Positions 25,499-34,061 of a DNA stretch of 54,247 nucleotides are shown here, one piece after another. The notes beneath the pieces were generated by a model, which was given only the letters and a program-made list of their open reading frames with translations, did not search any database and had not been told where the DNA came from. The translations under genes and the position numbers were made by a program. Origin of the DNA: QHBQ01 sp038230695 (lineage in GTDB: Bacteria; Chloroflexota; Chloroflexia; QHBQ01); assembly GCA_038230695.1 (NCBI GenBank), contig JBBRMT010000003.1:1-54247 (forward strand), written 5' to 3'. How positions within the stretch are numbered: position 1 is the stretch's first letter; each line of letters starts with the position of its first letter.

Positions 25499-26056
25499 AT
25501 GCGAGCAGTAATTATGGGCTGTGGGCGGGTTGGCTCACGGCTGGCCAAACTGCTGTACAAGCAGGGTATATCGGTTTCGGTGATTGACGAAAATGTGGAT
25601 GCGTTTCGTCGGCTCGACCCCGCGATTGACGTGTTGACTGTAACTGGCACGGCGATTGACGAGGATGTGCAGCGGGCGGCGGGCATCGAAGGGGCGGCGG
25701 TGTTCGCGGCGGTCACCAATCGCGACAACTCGAACCTGATGGCGGCGCAGATCGCCCGCGCTACGTTCAAGGTGCCGGTGGTGCTGGTACGAATCTACGA
25801 CCCGGTGCGCGGCGATGTCTACCGTGAACTGGGTCTGGAGACGATCAGCCCCACTACTATTATAGCTGACCTGTTCTACGAGCGCATTGTCAAGCAACTG
25901 GGCAGCCAGCCGCCCGCAGCAGCGGCAGCCAGCGCCCAACCCACTGCGCCAGCAGCAATCCAATCCCAAGCTGCTCCCCAGCCGCTCCCGCGCCCAATAC
26001 CTCAGCCAGCGGCGCAGCCCAGCCCGGTTGACCCCACGAAGGGAGGGAATCGCTAA
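25499..26056 (+). CDS. TrkA-N (RCK) regulatory protein with Pro/Ala tail
   Basis: 185 residues. A Rossmann-type NAD-binding RCK-N domain (GCGRVGSRLAKLLYKQGISVSVIDEN, ~7-35; AVTNRDNSNLMAAQIA) occupies ~1-130. An Ala/Pro/Gln-rich disordered tail takes the place of an RCK-C domain. Such subunits gate Trk/Ktr potassium channels in response to NAD(H) or ATP/ADP. AAAGGAGAGG precedes the ATG. The stop codon overlaps the next gene's start (TAATG), so the two are translationally coupled. The membrane channel subunit (TrkH/KtrB) is not in the window. Confidence 0.9.
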   Translation: MRAVIMGCGRVGSRLAKLLYKQGISVSVIDENVDAFRRLDPAIDVLTVTGTAIDEDVQRAAGIEGAAVFAAVTNRDNSNLMAAQIARATFKVPVVLVRIYDPVRGDVYRELGLETISPTTIIADLFYERIVKQLGSQPPAAAAASAQPTAPAAIQSQAAPQPLPRPIPQPAAQPSPVDPTKGGNR

Positions 26057-26724
26057 TGTACGTTGTCGTGGTAGGCGGCGGTAAGGTTGGGTACTACCTG
26101 ACCAAGACGCTGGTGAACGAAGGCCATGAAGTGTTGTTGATCGAGAAGAACAAGAAAAAGGTGGACACCTACCTTGATCGCTTCGGCTCAGTGGTGATGC
26201 TGGGCGACGGCTGCGAGGTCAGCACCCTGGAAGCGGCGGGCGTGGGTCGCGCCGATGTGGTAATCGCTGCCTCTGGCGACGATGAGGATAATATGGTGGT
26301 TTGCCAGGTGTCGAAGGCCCGCTTCAACGTGCCGCGCACTATTGCCCGCGTCAACAACCCCAAGAATGAGCAGCTAATGCGTGATCTAGGCGTGGATGAT
26401 ACGGTCAACCAGACTAACGTCACTCTCAACATCCTGGAGCAAATGATCCCGGAGCGCGGTCTGGTTCACCTCTTCACCCTGAAGCACGCCGATCTGGCAA
26501 TTGTGGAATCGCGGGTCAACACCGACTCGCCTGCACTGGGCAAGAGCATCAGCGAGATCCAGTTCCCTCCCAGCACGGTGATTTCAGCGATCATGCGTAA
26601 GGGCCAGCTACTGGTTGCCAGTGGCAGCAGCCGTTTCGAGGAGGGCGACGAGGTTATCGCCATCGCGCAGAAGAGCCAGGAGAACGCCCTGCAAGCCCTG
26701 TTTGGTGGCGGGGCGAAGGGGTAA
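26056..26724 (+). CDS. TrkA family potassium uptake regulator (RCK-N plus RCK-C)
   Basis: 222 residues. RCK-N has GGGKVGYYLTKTLVNEGHEVLLIEKN, GDGCEVSTLEAAGV and AASGDDEDNMVVCQ. RCK-C is at ~135-220 (LADLAIVESRVN to DEVIAIAQ), a ligand-binding domain. The ATG overlaps the upstream TrkA-N stop. The two differ in architecture (one lacks RCK-C), so they may form a mixed gating ring for a potassium channel, as seen in other Chloroflexota-type tandem trkA pairs (inference). Confidence 0.93.
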   Translation: MYVVVVGGGKVGYYLTKTLVNEGHEVLLIEKNKKKVDTYLDRFGSVVMLGDGCEVSTLEAAGVGRADVVIAASGDDEDNMVVCQVSKARFNVPRTIARVNNPKNEQLMRDLGVDDTVNQTNVTLNILEQMIPERGLVHLFTLKHADLAIVESRVNTDSPALGKSISEIQFPPSTVISAIMRKGQLLVASGSSRFEEGDEVIAIAQKSQENALQALFGGGAKG

Positions 26725-26738
26725 TAGGAATAACAAAC

Positions 26739-27800
26739 TTGCTAACACCTCTCCCTACATTCCAACATCTAACCGCCCGCTTTCCTACTACCCGTTACCA
26801 GGGTAGCAAGGCAAAGCTGGCGAATTGGATTTGGCAGCAAATCGCTGACCTTGATTTTACTACCTGCCTCGATGCCTTCGGTGGCACGGGCGCGGTGGCC
26901 TATCGCTTGAAGCAAGAGGGTAAGCGGGTAACCTACAACGATCTATTGCGCTTCAACTATCAGTTTGGCCTTGCCCTCATTGAGAACAACGATACCTGCA
27001 TTGAGCTAAATGAGGTAGACTGGCTGCTATCCTGCCATCCCGATATAGCTTATCCCCGTTTTGTCCAGGATACTTTTGCTGATGTTTACTTCACCGCCGA
27101 AGAAAACGCCTGGATTGACCAGACTGTTACCAATATTCATCAACTAGCCAACCCTTACAAGTTTGCAATTGCGTTCTACGCACTGGCCCAAGCTTGCATC
27201 ATCAAGCGACCCTACAATCTGTTTCATCGTAAGAACCTGTATGTGCGCTTCGCCGAGGTAGAGCGTAGCTTTGGCAACAAAAAGACATGGGATACACCAT
27301 TCGATAACTGGTTCCGCGCCTTTATCGAAGAAGCCAACGGTGCCGTTTTCGATAATGGTCGCGCCAATGAGGCGCTCAATCTGGATGCTTGCGCCGTGCC
27401 TGGTGAATACGATCTGGTGTACCTTGACCCACCATACATCTCGGCTCACGGCATAGGTACTGACTACCTTGAGTTCTATCACTTCCTCGAAGGGCTGACC
27501 ATGTACGACGAGTGGGCAGCGCAGATAGACTACCGAACCAAACATCACCGCTTGCAGCGTCGCCCTTCTGACTGGACAGACAAGCAGCGTATCCACTTCG
27601 CATTCAATCGCCTGTTCCAACACTTCCGCAACAGCACCATCGTCGTTTCCTACCGTAGCGATGGTATACCCTCCGAAGCAGAGTTGGTGGGCTTGCTCAA
27701 GCAGTACAAACAGAACGTGCGCGTCGAACGTTATGGGCAGTACAAATATGCGCTATCTACAAACGCAGCTTCTCAGGAACTCCTGTTGATTGGCATATGA
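26739..27800 (+). CDS. D12-class DNA adenine methyltransferase, partner of EcoRV-like nuclease
   Basis: 353 residues from the TTG at 26739 (a TAGGAA is upstream). N6-adenine methylation protects the recognition site. Motifs: TRYQGSKAKLANWIW (motif X), LDAFGGTGAVAYRL (motif I), YNDLLRFN and YDLVYLDPPYISAHG (motif IV, DPPY). It looks full-length with all catalytic elements. Its last bases ATGA overlap the nuclease start, a typical restriction-modification arrangement with coupled expression. It lies only 14 nt after trkA, so the pair may be read from the same promoter. It differs in sequence from the D12 enzyme at 19783-20664. Confidence 0.9.
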   Translation: MLTPLPTFQHLTARFPTTRYQGSKAKLANWIWQQIADLDFTTCLDAFGGTGAVAYRLKQEGKRVTYNDLLRFNYQFGLALIENNDTCIELNEVDWLLSCHPDIAYPRFVQDTFADVYFTAEENAWIDQTVTNIHQLANPYKFAIAFYALAQACIIKRPYNLFHRKNLYVRFAEVERSFGNKKTWDTPFDNWFRAFIEEANGAVFDNGRANEALNLDACAVPGEYDLVYLDPPYISAHGIGTDYLEFYHFLEGLTMYDEWAAQIDYRTKHHRLQRRPSDWTDKQRIHFAFNRLFQHFRNSTIVVSYRSDGIPSEAELVGLLKQYKQNVRVERYGQYKYALSTNAASQELLLIGI

Positions 27801-28609
27801 GCATAAGGAGTAGTATAGTGAACGCTGATCATTTTCGTGAAGAGCTACTGCCTTACTTTGATGCCTTTGCCCGCAAACTCGCCACCGATGAAGGCGATTG
27901 GACGGTTAAGGGCTTCATTGATGTCTATCGCAACATCTACACTGTTTCGGTAGATACGAAAGTTGTATCAAAGATAATTGAGCTAATGCTATATCCCATA
28001 TTCGTCAGCTTTGCTGTACAGCATAATTACCAAATGGTATTGAGCGGTCAGCAGAACCACTATCCAGATGTCAGCTTTGTCGCATCAGATGGGAGCAAAA
28101 TCGCACTCGACCTGAAGAGTACCTACCGCACTGCACCTGGTCTCGTCAATGGCTTCACCCTGGGCGCTTTCACTGGCTACTTCCGCCAGCGACACTCCCC
28201 CAAGAACGTGACATTCCCCTATGGGCAGTATGTTAAGCACTTTGTTCTCGGCATCATCTACAGCCGCACCGATAATGTAATTGAGGAGCGGCAAGTGCAT
28301 CAACTAGAGCAGCTTCAAGATATTACCTCAGTCGTGAGGGATTTCACCTTCGTTCTTCAGGAAAAGTGGCGGATTGCCAGTGACCAGCCGAGCAGCGGTA
28401 ATACCAAGAACATCGGCTCTTCCCATTATATCCAGAGCCTGATTGATGGCAATGGCACGTTCGCCACTCATGGAGAACAGGTCTTCGATGATTATTGGAT
28501 GAACTATCTAACAAACGATATGGCCCGCGCCATAGACTCATCCGTACCATATCGAAATATTAAAGGGTATCTAGCCTGGCGCAGTCGCGGTTCAATCCCA
28601 AGCCCATAA
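27797..28609 (+). CDS. EcoRV-family type II restriction endonuclease
   Basis: 270 residues from ATG 27797, which overlaps the methylase stop; a GTG at 27818 with AAGGAG 7 nt upstream is a strong alternative start. Landmarks parallel EcoRV: Glu62 in KIIELM (EcoRV Glu45), QQNHYPD with Asp91 (Asp74), ALDLKSTY with Asp105 and Lys107 (Asp90, Lys92), FTLGAFTGYFR, and the recognition-loop segment SGNTKNIGSS (~200-209) against EcoRV GSGNTTNIGS. Conservation of both catalytic residues and the DNA-contact loop suggests cleavage at GATATC or a close variant (inference). The frame is intact. Confidence 0.92.
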   Translation: MSIRSSIVNADHFREELLPYFDAFARKLATDEGDWTVKGFIDVYRNIYTVSVDTKVVSKIIELMLYPIFVSFAVQHNYQMVLSGQQNHYPDVSFVASDGSKIALDLKSTYRTAPGLVNGFTLGAFTGYFRQRHSPKNVTFPYGQYVKHFVLGIIYSRTDNVIEERQVHQLEQLQDITSVVRDFTFVLQEKWRIASDQPSSGNTKNIGSSHYIQSLIDGNGTFATHGEQVFDDYWMNYLTNDMARAIDSSVPYRNIKGYLAWRSRGSIPSP

Positions 28610-28696
28610 TCGAGGTTGGAGGTGGGTTCAACCTTGACACTCGACTAACCCTATGATACGATTCCTAGTGTCAGCTATTAACTAAGGAGGGATGTA

Positions 28697-29116
28697 ATGA
28701 TGCGCCTTACCATGAATGCCTCGGAGCTGTATAGCCGCTGGGTCGGTATCATCTACCTCATCTTCGCCACCATGGGCGCAGCCGTCTTCTTTGCCGACTT
28801 CTGGGGTCTGTCCGGGTTGCCCGGCAACTGGACCCTGATCGCCATCTATGCGATTATCGGCGCGGTGGGGGCAATTGTGGGGATGCTGATGGGCAGGCCG
28901 GAGCCGTGCTATGCTTACACCATGGTGGCCGGTATCGTGCTGACTGTTGTAGGGGCGCTGAACATTGTCGTCCCCGATTACACCACCTACTGGGGTGGAC
29001 AGCAGGCCAAGCTCGGCGACGGCATCTTCGATTTGCTCGTCGGCTTGCTTGGCCTGTACATTGCTCTTACCAGCCGAATGAAGCACGAGGGGGCAGAAGC
29101 GCCCACGCCGCAATGA
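28697..29116 (+). CDS. Small four-helix membrane protein (DUF4383-like)
   Basis: 139 residues with four transmembrane segments (WVGIIYLIFATMGAAVFF; NWTLIAIYAIIGAVGAIVGMLMG; MVAGIVLTVVGALNIVV; IFDLLVGLLGLYIAL) and a short charged tail. TAAGGAGGG precedes two adjacent ATGs; either could be used. The arrangement resembles DUF4383-type proteins, but the match is only by architecture. Function unknown. Confidence 0.7.
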   Translation: MMRLTMNASELYSRWVGIIYLIFATMGAAVFFADFWGLSGLPGNWTLIAIYAIIGAVGAIVGMLMGRPEPCYAYTMVAGIVLTVVGALNIVVPDYTTYWGGQQAKLGDGIFDLLVGLLGLYIALTSRMKHEGAEAPTPQ

Positions 29117-29141
29117 CAGCGGAATAAGGGAGCTAAAGCGC

Positions 29142-29837
29142 CTATTTGTAGCTCATCACCACGATGCGACCTTGCCCTGGGGTAAGGTCGGTTTTGTGTA
29201 TAGTGATGATATGTGGCGCATCGGTGGGTGGTGGTGCGCCGAGGAAGTCGTCCACCGGCTGGAGCTGCGTGGGTACGGCAATCGCAGCGGTAAGATAGTG
29301 CATGGGGATGGCAATCGTGGGCTGTACCTGGGCGATGATCTGGTGCGCGGTTACGCCGTCAATGGTCGGGCCGCCGCCAACCGGCAGCATCAGCACATCA
29401 ACGCGACCCAGCGCCGCAAGCTGCTCATCGGTAAGCGCGGGTTGGCCGAAGTCACCCATTTGGACAAGGCGAAGGTCGTCAATATCTACCACCCACATCG
29501 AATCCTCGCCCCGCTCCTGGCCCTGAACTTTGTCATGGAAGGCGGCCACATCGTAGACGCTTGCGTTGCCCACCTGCTGCTTGATTGGCTGAAAGTGGCC
29601 TTCGGCATCGAGGCCAAACAGATGCGGGCTATCGGGCGCTGCATCAACGTAGCTATGATCGCGGTGCAGATGGGTAACTAGCACGGCATCAACGCGGTCA
29701 AATACGGGCAGGTCGTAGCCCATGGTGGGTATAGGTGGGTCAATCAGGATGGTGGTGCCATCGCTGGCAGTGAGCAGGAAGCACGCATGGCCGAACCAGG
29801 TAATGCTCAGGCCGCCTTCAGTCCGATTGGTTTGCAT
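29142..29837 (-). CDS. MBL-fold metal-dependent hydrolase (UlaG-like)
   Basis: 231 residues. The metallo-beta-lactamase fold motifs are present: TWFGHACFLLTASDGTTILIDP at the start, VTHLHRDHSYVD (THxHxDH motif), AAFHDK, VDVLMLPVGGGPTIDG and IAIPMHYLT (C-terminal His). This set matches the L-ascorbate-6-phosphate lactonase/UlaG-like group often annotated as an MBL-fold hydrolase. It is cytoplasmic; the substrate is not predictable. Its start has an AAAGG upstream. Confidence 0.88.
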   Translation of the reverse strand: MQTNRTEGGLSITWFGHACFLLTASDGTTILIDPPIPTMGYDLPVFDRVDAVLVTHLHRDHSYVDAAPDSPHLFGLDAEGHFQPIKQQVGNASVYDVAAFHDKVQGQERGEDSMWVVDIDDLRLVQMGDFGQPALTDEQLAALGRVDVLMLPVGGGPTIDGVTAHQIIAQVQPTIAIPMHYLTAAIAVPTQLQPVDDFLGAPPPTDAPHIITIHKTDLTPGQGRIVVMSYK

Positions 29838-29879
29838 CGGTGAGCCTTTCTTATAATTCTCTGCTCCGAGAGTGGATTA

Positions 29880-29912
29880 TCCGTAGGGGCGCAGATTTAT
29901 CGCGCCCATCCG
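29880..29912. repeat. REP-like palindrome GTAGGGGCG...CGCCC
   Basis: CCGTAGGGGCGCAGATTTATCG followed by CGCCCATCC. The same unit occurs near 33052, 45843 and, inverted, 12547 and 49325. It lies between two minus-strand genes. Confidence 0.7.
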
Positions 29913-29941
29913 TTTTATAGCAGCCTCATAGAGCATTGGTA

Positions 29942-31387
29942 TTATTCATTGGCCCCGCGCCGGTGATGGGTGGGGGCTGTGACCAGCGGGCCTTCAATCT
30001 CTTTCGGCGCAACCTGATCGAGCAACGCTTCAGCGCTCTGCTGCATCCCGCCCTGCAAGGTGGGGAATAGCGCGACGGTGGGGGCAATGTCGTGGATGCT
30101 GCCGCCGGTACGGACCACCATGATCGCATCGTAGACCAGATCCGCCGCATCGGGGCCGACAATGTGGCAGCCGAGAATGCGGTGGGTTTTGCGCTCGATA
30201 ATGTATTTGATGAACCCCGTAGTTTCACCAATCAGGCTGGCTTTGGACACTTTGGCGAAGGGTGTCACCTGAATGGCAATATCGTGGCCTGCGTCACTGG
30301 CTTGCTGCTCGGTGAGGCCGATGCTGCCGATTTCAGGGTCGGTGAATATAGCGTGACCGATCGCCTCGCGCTTCATCTTGACCCGTTCGCTGCCGAAGGC
30401 GTTGGTATAGGCTACCTTGCCCTCCTCCAGACAGGCAGGGGTGAAGGGCTGCTGGCCGTTGGCATCGCCAATTGCATATATGCCGGGGATGTTAGTCTCC
30501 AGATAATCGTTGACCGCGATGTTGCCCTTGTCGTCGGTTTTGATACCCGCCACGTCCAGGTTCAGGGTATCGGCATTCGATTGCCTGCCGGTGGCGATGA
30601 ACAGGTGACTGCCCTCGACACTGCGCTCCTCGCCCGCCTTGTTCTGCACGGTGAGGCGAATACCCTGCTCGGTAGCTTCGACGCGGCTGGCCTTGTAGCC
30701 CAGCAGCAGGTTGATGCCCTCGTCGCGGAACGCCTGCTCGATCACCTTGCTGATCTCCAACTCCTCGTTGGGAACGAGGTGGATGTTGCTCTGCACGATG
30801 GTGACTTCCGCGCCATAACGACGGTAGCACTGGCCCAGTTCGCAACCGATATAGCCGCCGCCCAGCACGATCAGATGGCTGGGCAGTTCAGTCAGGTTCA
30901 TCACGTTCTCATTGGTATAGAACTGCACCCCAGCAAGCCCCACGATATGAGGAACAACGGGCCGCTGGCCGGTGGCGAGGAAGATTTTAGTGGCGTGCAG
31001 AGTGCGCCCTTCGACAGTAATCTGATGGTCGCCGCTAAACTGGGCGCGGCCCTTGATCAGGGTGAGGTTCTTGGCTGCGTGCGCCTCAGCCAGCATACTG
31101 TTGCGCTCCTTGTCCAATCGTGCATCCTTCTCCTTGACGATGGCAGCGAGGTCAACCGTTGGGGCGCTGGTAGTGACGTGGTAGCGGGCGGCGGTACGAA
31201 CCTGGTGGGCAATGCGGGCGCGGTGGATCATGAACTTGCTGGGGACGCACCCATAGTTGAGACAGGTGCCACCGTAGGGATCTTGATATATCAGGGCGAC
31301 TTTCTTGCCCGCAGGTACGGCCATGCTCTCCACCTGAGTGCCAGCCTCGCCCGCACCGATGATAATCGCGTCAAACTCTTCCGACAT
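29942..31387 (-). CDS. FAD-dependent pyridine nucleotide-disulfide oxidoreductase
   Basis: 481 residues from the ATG at 31387 (AGGAGAAA upstream); a longer frame to 31681 lacks a ribosome site and its extra part overlaps the next gene. The FAD motif IIGAGEAG is at the N-terminus, then the redox-active disulfide GGTCLNYGCVPSK, NAD-binding VLGGGYIGCELGQ, and YAIGDANG for FAD. The dimerisation domain ends ...VALFPTLQGGMQQSAEALL, where dihydrolipoyl dehydrogenases have a His-Pro base dyad (HPTL); here Phe replaces His. The family includes lipoamide dehydrogenase and mercuric reductase, but the changed C-terminus argues against lipoamide activity. Substrate unknown. Confidence 0.9.
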   Translation of the reverse strand: MSEEFDAIIIGAGEAGTQVESMAVPAGKKVALIYQDPYGGTCLNYGCVPSKFMIHRARIAHQVRTAARYHVTTSAPTVDLAAIVKEKDARLDKERNSMLAEAHAAKNLTLIKGRAQFSGDHQITVEGRTLHATKIFLATGQRPVVPHIVGLAGVQFYTNENVMNLTELPSHLIVLGGGYIGCELGQCYRRYGAEVTIVQSNIHLVPNEELEISKVIEQAFRDEGINLLLGYKASRVEATEQGIRLTVQNKAGEERSVEGSHLFIATGRQSNADTLNLDVAGIKTDDKGNIAVNDYLETNIPGIYAIGDANGQQPFTPACLEEGKVAYTNAFGSERVKMKREAIGHAIFTDPEIGSIGLTEQQASDAGHDIAIQVTPFAKVSKASLIGETTGFIKYIIERKTHRILGCHIVGPDAADLVYDAIMVVRTGGSIHDIAPTVALFPTLQGGMQQSAEALLDQVAPKEIEGPLVTAPTHHRRGANE

Positions 31388-31424
31388 TACTTTTCTCCTA
31401 TAGTTGCGATGGGCAATTAGGCGA

Positions 31425-31478
31425 GGGCAAGATTCTCCCCTCACCAAACCTTTCCCCGCTGGGGAGAGGCTTTTTACG
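31425..31478. repeat. Palindrome resembling one end of the long-hairpin element
   Basis: AAGATTCTCCCCTCACCAAA followed by CCTTTCCCCGCTGGGGAGAGGC and a T-run. The order GATTCTCCCC...CCCCGCTGGGG...GGCTT matches the right end of the elements at 45757-45788 and 46760-46791. The hairpin may end transcription of the 31480-32220 gene. Confidence 0.55.
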
Positions 31479-31479
31479 G

Positions 31480-32220
31480 CTAAAGCTTGATACCGTAACC
31501 TAGATACGAAAGTGAGGTGTCCTTGCTGATGGTGAAGCCACCGGCGTAGCGTTCGCGCAGCAAGCCGAGCGCGACGGCAATAGGGTTGCGGACGGGACTG
31601 AGGCCGCGCACCTCCTGGTTTTGCACACCGGCGCGAGCGAGGGCGAGGGTCAGTTCGTCGGGCGGCACGAACATTTGCCACTCGTGGGTGTTCGGCGGGG
31701 CGGCGTGCAAGATGTTCTGCACCGCGACGATAGCAAGCATGAACGACTTTACGGTGCGGTTGATGGTGTCATAGGCCAGCACCCCACCAGGGCGTATCAC
31801 GCGGGCCATCTCGCTCACTGCGTCATCGAGGCGGTTGGAAACGTGTTCGAGGAAGTCGGAGCTAACCACTGCATCAAAGCTGCCATCAGCAAAGGGCAGG
31901 TCGAAGACGCTGCCGACAAGGTATTCGATGTTGAACCGACCACTACCTGCAGCGTGGCGGCGAGCAACGGCGATGCTGGGGGCGGATAGGTCAATGCCGG
32001 TCACGATTGCGCCCGCCTGCGCCAGTTGTTCGCTAACCAGCCCGCCACCACAGCCGACATCAAGGATGCGCATACCCCGAACCTCGCCCAGCACCTGACG
32101 AATGGCCGAGCGGAAGTAGCCGCTGCGGGTGGGGTTCATCTCGTGCAGCAGGCAGCACGCGCCGCGTGGCGACCACCATTCGTCGGCCAGGTCATCATAC
32201 CAGGTGTTGTTAATCGGCAA
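31480..32220 (-). CDS. UbiG-like SAM-dependent O-methyltransferase
   Basis: 246 residues. The N-terminus DEWWSPRGACCLLHEMNPTRSGYF matches the WW...LHxxNPxR signature of UbiG, and motif I ILDVGCGGGLVSEQLAQAGAIVTGIDLS gives SAM binding. FDAVVSSDFLEHV and GGVLAYDTINRT are motifs II/III. UbiG methylates polyprenyl-hydroxyphenol intermediates of ubiquinone synthesis. Chloroflexota usually make menaquinone, so the physiological substrate may differ (inference). It ends before a palindrome and precedes the FAD oxidoreductase on the same strand. Confidence 0.88.
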   Translation of the reverse strand: MPINNTWYDDLADEWWSPRGACCLLHEMNPTRSGYFRSAIRQVLGEVRGMRILDVGCGGGLVSEQLAQAGAIVTGIDLSAPSIAVARRHAAGSGRFNIEYLVGSVFDLPFADGSFDAVVSSDFLEHVSNRLDDAVSEMARVIRPGGVLAYDTINRTVKSFMLAIVAVQNILHAAPPNTHEWQMFVPPDELTLALARAGVQNQEVRGLSPVRNPIAVALGLLRERYAGGFTISKDTSLSYLGYGIKL

Positions 32221-32278
32221 TCTTGCGCCCTCTCCCTACCTCCCCCGGTGGGGGAGGGATTTATTGCTCTGGGTTCGA

Positions 32279-33001
32279 CTAGCCCACGTATTGCTTGAAG
32301 AATGAGATGAGTTCGGCGAAGGCATCGGCGGCGGCATCAGGGTTGCCTTTGCCGTGATCTGGGTTCATGAAGGCGTGACCGACATTGGGATAGACCAGCA
32401 CTCGGTAGTTCTTCCCCTGCTCTTGCAGCAGGTTCTCCATGTTCTCAATCGCACTCTTGGGGATACCCTGGTCATCTTCGCCATAGACGGCCAGTATTGG
32501 CACGGTAATCTTGGCAACATCCTCGGCGCTGGGATTGTAGCGCCCCCCTACACCATAAAATGGCGCGATGCAGGCTAGCTGGCCGCTGGCAGCTTCGGCC
32601 GTCCTCCAGGTGAGCAGCCCGCCCATGCAGAAGCCGGACACTGCTACCACCTTCGGCTCCACATCGTCACGGCTACGCAGATAGGTGATCGCTTGCAGAA
32701 TCTCGGTGACTGCCTTGTCCATGTTCAAGGCCATCGCTTCCTTGCGGGCATCATCCGGCTCGGTAACAACCTTGCCATGGTAGAGGTCGGGGGCAAGCAC
32801 GACGTAACCCTCGGTGGCGACTTGCTGCGCCAGATCCTTGATATGCGGCTCGACTCCCCATGCTTCCTGCACCACGATTACGCCCGGGTGGGGCTGACCA
32901 CCATCCTTGGGCCGCGCTAGGAAGCCATCGGCAGTGCCGCCGTTGCCCGGATAGCTGACCACTTCGGTAGTTGTGTTATAGCCTTGCGGGTTGGGTTGCA
33001 T
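32279..33001 (-). CDS. Dienelactone hydrolase family protein (copy 1)
   Basis: 240 residues. Alpha/beta hydrolase with Cys nucleophile (GFCMGGLLTW), Asp in YGEDDQGIP and His in GHAFMNP, the Cys-Asp-His triad of dienelactone hydrolase. The N-terminus MQPNPQGYNTTTEVVSYPGNGG is nearly the same as in the copy at 34062-34778. No signal peptide. It may hydrolyse cyclic esters or related electrophiles. The two copies flank the DUF72 gene, which suggests a local duplication. Confidence 0.9.
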   Translation of the reverse strand: MQPNPQGYNTTTEVVSYPGNGGTADGFLARPKDGGQPHPGVIVVQEAWGVEPHIKDLAQQVATEGYVVLAPDLYHGKVVTEPDDARKEAMALNMDKAVTEILQAITYLRSRDDVEPKVVAVSGFCMGGLLTWRTAEAASGQLACIAPFYGVGGRYNPSAEDVAKITVPILAVYGEDDQGIPKSAIENMENLLQEQGKNYRVLVYPNVGHAFMNPDHGKGNPDAAADAFAELISFFKQYVG

Positions 33002-33049
33002 AATTGCTCCTATTCTATTTTATACCGATTTGCCGAAAGGGGTGCATTT

Positions 33050-33195
33050 CCGTAGGGGCGGGCTGCGCTCGCCCTGGTGAAGTGCATCAATGCCGATATT
33101 ACCGCTTAATCCAGAGGATTTGGTAGTTACGACTAGCAATTGATGTACTTCAGCAATACCCCTCACCCAGCCTCTCCCGCAAGGGGAGAGGAGGT
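33050..33195. repeat. Two palindromic repeats between DUF72 and dienelactone hydrolase
   Basis: CGTAGGGGCGGGCTGCGCTC + GCCC (33050-33076), a REP-like unit, and CCTCTCCCGCAAGGGGAGAGG (~33172-33192), the CTCTCCC palindrome. They fill the ~200-bp gap. No gene. Confidence 0.65.
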
Positions 33196-33200
33196 TAAGG

Positions 33201-34016
33201 TTAGCCGTTCACCAGCTTGATAAACTCATCGGCGCTGGAGGGGGCGTGGCCCGCCCACTGGTTGTTGAAGTAGCCCCAGACGGTGCGGCCCTCGGCCAGC
33301 ATCTTTTTGGCGATCTCCGCCCACTTTTGCAGATCCTCGCTGCGGTCTTGCGCCTCAATCGGTTTGTCCATCTCGCCCAGCCAGCGGATATAGACGAAAT
33401 CGGTAGTGGCGACATCGAGATAGCGGGGCAGCCAGGGCGCAGCGTTGGAGGTAAGGGTCAGGGCGATGTTGTGAAAGCGCAGGATATTGTAGAGCTTATC
33501 GCCCAACCAGCCCTTGTGCCGCACCTCGACGGCGTAGCGGTAGGGATGCACCACGCCGTCTGCGTCAGTCGCCGTGATCGGTGGCAGGGCGGCCAGGTAG
33601 GTCTCCAGCGCGGCGTAATTCTCCTCGGTTGGCTTGAAGCTGTAGGGGAACTGCAAAACGAATGGCCCCATCTTGCTGCCTAGCACGGCCATGGTAGTGA
33701 TGAACTCGTCAGTCTCGGCCTGTGCATCGAACAGCTTCTTGTCGTGGGTGATGATACGCGGGAACTTGGCGGCAAAGATGAAATCGGCAGGGGTGCGCTG
33801 CTGCCAGTCGGCTACGCTGGTGGCGCGGGGGATGCCGTAGAAAGTGCTGTCCAGCTCGACCGTCTGAAAATGCTTGACGTATTCATCCAGCATCGTCTTC
33901 GAGTCGCTCATACCTTCGGGGTAGAAGTTGCCCGCCCACTCCTTATAGTTCCAGCCAGCCGTGCCGACATGGAGTGCTGAGTGCTGAGTGCTGGGTGCTG
34001 AGTCTTGATTAGCCAT
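33201..34016 (-). CDS. DUF72 family protein
   Basis: 271 residues of the DUF72 TIM-barrel-like family. Signatures: HVGTAGWNYKEWAGNFYPEG, FQTVELDSTFYGIP, FAAKFPRIITHDKKL and YRYAVEVRHKGW, with WGYFNNQWAGHAP near the end. The biochemical role of the family is unknown. Residues ~5-15 (SAPSTQHSAL) are encoded by a heptamer array (33971-34005), so the extreme N-terminus is array-derived. The ATG has a GGGGGAA upstream. It lies between two paralogous dienelactone hydrolase genes. Confidence 0.88.
   Translation of the reverse strand: MANQDSAPSTQHSALHVGTAGWNYKEWAGNFYPEGMSDSKTMLDEYVKHFQTVELDSTFYGIPRATSVADWQQRTPADFIFAAKFPRIITHDKKLFDAQAETDEFITTMAVLGSKMGPFVLQFPYSFKPTEENYAALETYLAALPPITATDADGVVHPYRYAVEVRHKGWLGDKLYNILRFHNIALTLTSNAAPWLPRYLDVATTDFVYIRWLGEMDKPIEAQDRSEDLQKWAEIAKKMLAEGRTVWGYFNNQWAGHAPSSADEFIKLVNG
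33971..34005. repeat. Heptamer array TGAGTGC at the 5' end of the DUF72 gene
   Basis: Units GGAGTGC, TGAGTGC, TGAGTGC, TGGGTGC, TGAGTCT in register, covering codons ~5-15 of the gene read on the minus strand. A change of one unit would shift the frame just after the start codon. Confidence 0.8.
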
Positions 34017-34061
34017 AGTGTTCCCCCTTCCAACATCCCCCTTTGAGGAGGGGGGAAATGG

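Noticed and set aside
28550..28690. tRNA gene suspected near GGTTCAATCCCAAGCCC
   Set aside because: The T-arm-like word is inside the EcoRV-like coding sequence and no cloverleaf partners are found.
30092..31420. 442-codon plus-strand ORF opposite the FAD oxidoreductase
   Set aside because: It mirrors a gene with clear CxxxxC, FAD and NAD motifs; no ribosome site.
31388..31681. N-terminal extension of the FAD oxidoreductase frame
   Set aside because: It overlaps the methyltransferase gene and encodes Arg-rich sequence; the ATG at 31387 has AGGAGAAA and begins the FAD motif.
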